Source: Prochlorococcus sp. AG-412-P08 (GTDB lineage: Bacteria > Cyanobacteriota > Cyanobacteriia > PCC-6307 > Cyanobiaceae). From it: 38,994 nt of DNA. Shown here piece by piece: positions 35,528 to 38,994 of this stretch (positions are counted from its first letter, which is position 1; the number at the start of each line of letters is the position of its first letter). The stretch spans positions 1 through 38,994 of the forward strand of contig QCLI01000012.1 of the NCBI GenBank assembly GCA_003214695.1. Reading direction: 5' to 3'. A model generated the notes under the pieces. That model was given only the letters and a program-made list of their open reading frames with translations, did not search any database and was not told the origin of the DNA. Position numbers and translations under genes: made by a program.

Positions 35528-36793
35528 TTGACTAACCTTCAATCGCTTCGTGGAATGATTGACCTTTTACCTTCGCAAGCCGAGCGATGGCAAAAGGTTG
35601 AAGCTTTGGCGAGAAATCACTTTCGAAGAGCCGGTCTTGGAGAAATCAGAACACCTTTAATTGAACATACTGAATTGTTTTCAAGAGGTATCGGAGAGAC
35701 AACTGATGTTGTTGGTAAGGAAATGTATTCTTTCATTGATAGAGGTGATAGATCTTGCACTCTTAGGCCAGAAGGAACAGCTTCTGTTGTAAGGTCTGTA
35801 ATTCAAAATGGTCTTCTAAGTCAAGGTCCTCAAAGACTTTGGTATATGGGTCCCATGTTTAGGTATGAGCGGCCTCAGGCTGGTAGACAAAGACAATTTC
35901 ACCAAATAGGAGCTGAGTTTTTTGGTTTATCATCTGAGATAAGTGATGCAGAGATTATAAGTATTGCTTGGGATTTCTTGAATGACCTTGGATTGCAAGA
36001 ACTTACCCTAGAAATTAATAGCTTGGGGACTACAGAAGACCGGAAGAAATATCGTGAAAACCTAGTTGCATGGTTGGAAAATTTTTCGGAACAATTAGAT
36101 GACCAGTCATTGAAACAACTTAAACAAAATCCATTGCGAATTCTCGATAGTAAAAAAGCACATATTCAAGAATTGCTTAATGGTGCTCCTATGATTGGAG
36201 AAGTCTTATGCCAGAGAAGTCAAGATAGGTTTTTAAATATACAGAGCATTCTTAATAGCTTAGGAATACCATTTACTATTAACCAAAAACTTGTTAGAGG
36301 ACTTGATTATTATTGCCATACGGCTTTTGAAATCACTAGCAAACAATTAGGAGCACAAGCAACGGTTTGCGGTGGTGGTAGATACGATGGACTTGTTGAA
36401 CAGTTAGGTGGTCCTGCAACCCCTTCTATCGGATGGGCTATAGGCCTAGAAAGATTATTAATACTATTAAGTGAAGACTATTTTAAAAAAGAAGTTCCAG
36501 AAGTATATATAGTTAATAAAGGATGTAAAGCTCAAATAGAAGCATTGAAGTTAGCAAGAGATCTTAGAAAGTCAAATTTTCTCGTTGATATAGATTACTC
36601 TGGATCGGCTTTCTCAAAGCAGTTTAAAAGAGCTAATCGCTCAAATGCATCTTGGGCAGTTGTTATTGGTGATCAAGAATTACTACAAAAGGAAGTTCGT
36701 TTGAAAAGCTTAAAAGGCGAAACCATAGATCCTGGTGAGCATTTTGTAAAAATATCAGATCTCAATCAGATCATCGAAAGATTAAGATCATAA
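35528..36793 (+). CDS. hisS: Histidyl-tRNA synthetase
   Basis: HisRS charges tRNA-His. The 421-residue class II synthetase has motif 1 near the N-terminus ([20 protein letters not shown]), motif 2 [20 protein letters not shown], the His-binding [15 protein letters not shown] and motif 3 [14 protein letters not shown] ... [10 protein letters not shown], followed by a C-terminal anticodon domain from about residue 325. Length is normal. Start: TTG 35528 ([12 protein letters not shown]), which matches the family N-terminus; the upstream AGAAGAAG is purine-rich. Confidence 0.97.
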   Translation: MTNLQSLRGMIDLLPSQAERWQKVEALARNHFRRAGLGEIRTPLIEHTELFSRGIGETTDVVGKEMYSFIDRGDRSCTLRPEGTASVVRSVIQNGLLSQGPQRLWYMGPMFRYERPQAGRQRQFHQIGAEFFGLSSEISDAEIISIAWDFLNDLGLQELTLEINSLGTTEDRKKYRENLVAWLENFSEQLDDQSLKQLKQNPLRILDSKKAHIQELLNGAPMIGEVLCQRSQDRFLNIQSILNSLGIPFTINQKLVRGLDYYCHTAFEITSKQLGAQATVCGGGRYDGLVEQLGGPATPSIGWAIGLERLLILLSEDYFKKEVPEVYIVNKGCKAQIEALKLARDLRKSNFLVDIDYSGSAFSKQFKRANRSNASWAVVIGDQELLQKEVRLKSLKGETIDPGEHFVKISDLNQIIERLRS

Positions 36794-36827
36794 TGACTTT
36801 TTGACTTGAATCAATTCATAGTTGAAC

Positions 36828-37070
36828 ATGAAGGTATTTTTTCTGCTGATATTTGCATTTTTTTTATATACATTTTATTTTTTTTTCTTAGGAAATAATA
36901 ATAGATCTAGTTTAAATAAATTGAGTATCTCTGACTGGATGAACATGGAGAGAAAAAGTAGAAGGAGATTAGATCAGAAACACAAGTTATATATTATGCA
37001 TAAGAAAAAAGACATGGTCGATAAGATAAGGAAGGAATATATAAGTTATAAAAAATCTTTAATTAAATAG
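36828..37070 (+). CDS. Small membrane-anchored basic protein
   Basis: This 80-residue protein (from ATG 36828; a TTG lies at 36822) has one N-terminal hydrophobic segment rich in Phe (VFFLLIFAFFLYTFYFFFLG), likely a membrane anchor, then a soluble tail rich in Lys/Arg (RKSRRRLDQKHK, HKKKDMVDKIRKE). It follows hisS by 34 bases and precedes the Trp-rich protein by 7 bases. Basic tails of this type often sit near nucleic acid or anionic membrane; no function known. Confidence 0.55.
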   Translation: MKVFFLLIFAFFLYTFYFFFLGNNNRSSLNKLSISDWMNMERKSRRRLDQKHKLYIMHKKKDMVDKIRKEYISYKKSLIK

Positions 37071-37077
37071 TGCTGCT

Positions 37078-37431
37078 ATGAAAGATTGGCCACCTATAAA
37101 AGCTTGGACAAGTATCTACTCAATTAAAGGTAGTAGGCATTTTGTTGCTATCAATTATGGCTTTGAACATGGTATCCGCTGGGTTAATTTAGTTTGTGTT
37201 GTAAATGGGAGCTTGTATTTTCGGGTCCCTTTTGAAGATCTAACTGATGTACGTTTATGGCTGCCTGGATGGCAAGAAAATTTTAGAAAAAATGTTATAA
37301 ATAAAGATATTCCGAGCCAAATCAAACAGTCTTGTAATTTTGAAGATGCATGCCTTCACCTTTCACATGATTCGGGCCTTGTTGTATCGTCAGATTGTAT
37401 TGATCATAGACCTTGGTTCGCAGCTACCTAA
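37078..37431 (+). CDS. Trp-rich conserved protein, TIGR02450-like
   Basis: The 117-residue protein has WPPIKAWTSIYSIKGSRHFVAI at the start and FEDLTDVRLWLPGWQ after the middle, a spacing of Trp residues and a final xLWxxGW that resemble the TIGR02450 tryptophan-rich family known from marine bacteria. The match is by memory and imperfect. No membrane segment. Function unknown. ATG at 37078, 7 bases after the preceding gene, so likely cotranscribed. Confidence 0.6.
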   Translation: MKDWPPIKAWTSIYSIKGSRHFVAINYGFEHGIRWVNLVCVVNGSLYFRVPFEDLTDVRLWLPGWQENFRKNVINKDIPSQIKQSCNFEDACLHLSHDSGLVVSSDCIDHRPWFAAT

Positions 37432-37539
37432 ACCTGACTCTTAAAACTGGAAAGCTTTTATTCATAAACTTTAGCTCGCCCCCCCTTACTCCATACTGTT
37501 TTTTACGCTACTAAAAGAAAATAACTTCAATTTAAGCAA

Positions 37540-37779
37540 ATGCCTACTACTCAGTGGCTCCTTGAAGAAGATGCTAGTAGGCATTTAGGAGTCAGTCAAA
37601 AGACTTTGCAGCATTGGAGAGAAATTGGATTTTTAAAGCCTGGGACTCATTGGAAAAGTGCTCCTAGCATGAATTATTTGCCTTGGAATCCCAAGGTTAT
37701 TTACCACCTCCGTTGGTGTAAAGAGATTATTGAATATTGGCGCAAAAGGGATGCCCCTTTCTCTGACTTGGTTGCATAA
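37540..37779 (+). CDS. Small helix-turn-helix protein, MerR/excisionase-like
   Basis: This is a 79-residue protein. Residues 5-35 (WLLEEDASRHLGVSQKTLQHWREIGFL) have the pattern of a winged-helix HTH of the MerR/excisionase type: a two-residue turn at GVS, then a recognition helix with Trp and Arg. The remainder (KPGTHWKSAPSMNYLPWNPKVIYH...) is probably the wing and dimerisation segment. It may be a DNA-binding regulator, but no target is visible. It lies about 710 bases upstream of pcb on the same strand. Confidence 0.65.
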   Translation: MPTTQWLLEEDASRHLGVSQKTLQHWREIGFLKPGTHWKSAPSMNYLPWNPKVIYHLRWCKEIIEYWRKRDAPFSDLVA

Positions 37780-37875
37780 GAATAATTACGTTTGCCTCTT
37801 TGTCTTAATGTTTCTGTAAAGAGATTGTTAAGCGAAAAGACTTTCTTTTCTTGTTTTGATTTCTGATTAATAATT

Positions 37876-37892
37876 AGGCTTTGTCAGAGCCT
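37876..37892. terminator. Short hairpin, possible weak terminator
   Basis: AGGCTTTGTCAGAGCCT folds into a 7-bp stem with a 3-base loop (one G-U pair). It is about 97 bases after the HTH stop on the + strand and also lies downstream of the 51-residue ORF on the - strand. It lacks a proper T-run, so termination is uncertain. Confidence 0.25.
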
Positions 37893-38037
37893 TATTTACT
37901 TCATATAAGTTTAAGGGCTGTTTTTGTTCTATTTAAGCAGCTAGCACGATTGTTATAAGATGTTCATCTAATTTAAATAAAATTATTATTAATAAAGATT
38001 TTTTGATGAGAAGTTGAATTTTGATTGAAAAATAACT

Positions 38038-38193
38038 CTAGCTTGGAAAATTGTCAGGTAAATCGGGTACAAATCTCTTGAAGAAAGTGATTAGAAACCA
38101 CAAGATCAAAATATTGCCTGCCATTGCAAGAGCAAACCTGAGCCTCATATCTTTTACTAAGGGAAGAAGATACTCCCATAATTTAAGAAACAT
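38038..38193 (-). CDS. 51-residue membrane peptide, divergent from pcb
   Basis: This minus-strand ORF has an ATG at 38193 (MFLKLWEYLLPLVKDMRLRF), a GGAAAAG site just before it, one strong hydrophobic helix (about 20-38, FALAMAGNILILWFLITFF) and a TAG at 38038. The pattern of a charged amphipathic N-terminus and a helix ending FKRFVPDLPDN looks like a real small membrane protein. I cannot name it. A plus-strand ORF over the same bases is a shadow. Its closeness to pcb (298 bases, head-to-head) makes a thylakoid role possible, but that is inference. Confidence 0.5.
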   Translation of the reverse strand: MFLKLWEYLLPLVKDMRLRFALAMAGNILILWFLITFFKRFVPDLPDNFPS

Positions 38194-38490
38194 ACTTTTC
38201 CAATTAATTTATTGCTTTATCTTAAACCATTTAAAAACCTCATGATTCTCCAGGGTTAGTTGTTTTTGAATTGTTCGTCCTTGGTTCATTAATTAAATTG
38301 ATAACCTCTGAAATAACCTAAAAGAGTGTTTTCTAAGCTATGAATTAGTGATAGTGGCTTGGTTTTGATCTTTTCATGTCTAGAGGGGCTTCGTTAAAAA
38401 GACTTACACAATGTAAAAGGTATAGCTTTTAGCAACTTTCTTTTCTCATTTTTCGTTATTGTCACTGGTCATACTGAACTTGCGCTTCTA
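38194..38490. other. Intergenic region upstream of pcb
   Basis: This 297-base AT-rich gap should hold the pcb promoter and possibly that of the divergent 51-residue ORF. A 26-codon minus-strand ORF (MNQGRTIQ...) is probably random. A candidate -10, TATAGC, is at about 38422-38427. I see no convincing -35, riboswitch or ncRNA. Confidence 0.4.
38404..38416. promoter_or_regulatory. Short inverted repeat TTACA-N3-TGTAA upstream of pcb
   Basis: Five-base arms, TTACA and TGTAA, flank CAA, 74 bases before the pcb start and just before a possible -10 (TATAGC). It may be a regulator-binding site for light or nutrient control of pcb; no specific factor can be named. Confidence 0.3.
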
Positions 38491-38994
38491 ATGCAAACCT
38501 ATGGGAATCCAGATGTCACCTACGGGTGGTGGGCTGGTAACGCTTTTGTTACCAATCGCTCTGGTAGATTTATTGCTTCGCATGCTGCGCATACAGGCTT
38601 AATTTCTTTGGCAGCTGGTGCAAATACTCTTTTTGAATTTTCTAGATTTGACCCTTCTGTCCCTATGGGGAATCAAGGTTTAGTCTCTATTCCTCATTTA
38701 GCTGCTATAGGAATTGGATTTGATGAGGCTGGCGCGTGGACAGGGGCTGGTGTTGTCACAATTGCTATTCTTCATCTAATTCTCTCAATGGTTTACGGGG
38801 CTGGTGGTTTATTGCATGCCATCAAATTTCCTGAGAAAATTGAGGACTCAGAAGTTAAGCAGGCTCAAAAGTTTAAACTTGAATGGGATAACCCAGACAA
38901 CCAAACATTTATATTGGGACACCATTTAATTTTCTTTGGTGTTGCCAATATTTGGTTCGTTGAATGGGCCAGAGTTCACGGCATCTATGACCCT
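38491..38994 (+). CDS. pcb: Divinyl-chlorophyll a/b light-harvesting protein Pcb (5' part)
   Basis: Pcb proteins are six-helix antenna proteins of the CP43/IsiA family that replace phycobilisomes in Prochlorococcus. The 168 residues visible begin MQTYGNPDVTYGWWAGNAFV, typical of Pcb, and contain helix I (about 28-45) with SHAAHTGLISLAAGANTLFE, helix II (about 88-107) with VVTIAILHLILSMVYGAGG, and the start of the third with ILGHHLIFFGVANIWFVEW. His residues in and near the helices are probable chlorophyll ligands. The gene runs off the window; full length in relatives is about 350 residues. Which paralogue this is cannot be told. Confidence 0.95.
   Translation, partial: MQTYGNPDVTYGWWAGNAFVTNRSGRFIASHAAHTGLISLAAGANTLFEFSRFDPSVPMGNQGLVSIPHLAAIGIGFDEAGAWTGAGVVTIAILHLILSMVYGAGGLLHAIKFPEKIEDSEVKQAQKFKLEWDNPDNQTFILGHHLIFFGVANIWFVEWARVHGIYDP

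Noticed and set aside
38051-38245. Forward ORF of 64 codons before pcb
   Set aside because: It is basic and lacks a domain or a clear ribosome-binding site; the opposite strand carries a better small gene with a hydrophobic helix.

Overview
The window looks like a chromosomal segment of a marine Prochlorococcus, probably a low-light-adapted lineage. Three things point there: AT-rich, tightly packed genes; several families largely confined to cyanobacteria (DUF3288, DUF1816, DUF3082, PAM68-like, Psb28, GUN4); and, at the right edge, the first 168 codons of a pcb gene for a divinyl-chlorophyll a/b antenna protein. Strain-level identity is inference. I see no phage, IS element, CRISPR array or rRNA operon, and only one tRNA gene (tRNA-Pro, GGG).

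Layout. Positions 1-4600 run mostly leftward: small membrane or secreted proteins, tRNA-Pro, msrA with an overlapping 56-codon membrane peptide, a two-TM protein and an ABC exporter half-transporter. Positions 4679-14881 run rightward: DUF3288, trpD, carA, a STAS protein, mrnC, rlmB, DUF1816, gatA and dnaE. Positions 14884-17662 run leftward: PAM68-like, rpsO, ruvA, a glycine-zipper secreted protein and an EamA transporter. dnaG follows rightward. Positions 19915-23082 run leftward: an orphan HEXXH protein, umuC, umuD, rlmH and a charged hypothetical. Positions 23233-29294 run rightward: rsmA, ispE, DUF3082, a 31-residue peptide, pdhB, secD, secF and a small membrane protein. Positions 29309-31851 run leftward: an AI-2E-type permease, psb28 and selU. 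gun4 and an RsbW-like ATPase run rightward, DUF6439-like and DUF1350 leftward, and then an exonuclease, hisS, small hypotheticals and pcb rightward.

Functional themes. Core information processing dominates: replication (dnaE, dnaG), repair (ruvA, umuDC, DnaQ-like exonuclease), rRNA and tRNA maturation (mrnC, rlmB, rlmH, rsmA, selU) and translation (gatA, hisS, rpsO). Metabolic and photosynthetic genes (trpD, carA, ispE, pdhB, gun4, psb28, PAM68-like, pcb) are interspersed. A STAS protein and an RsbW-like kinase could be parts of a partner-switching system, but they are encoded 25 kb apart.

No wholly new multi-gene system is evident. The most notable signals are: a perfect 19-bp-arm palindrome that contains a LexA-like box and overlaps the TTG start of umuD; a STAS gene whose conserved N-terminus has only AUA as a possible start; an orphan HEXXH protein beside umuDC; three very short membrane-peptide genes; a 138-residue low-complexity extension on RlmB; and a repeated 12-mer between the DUF1350 gene and the exonuclease gene.
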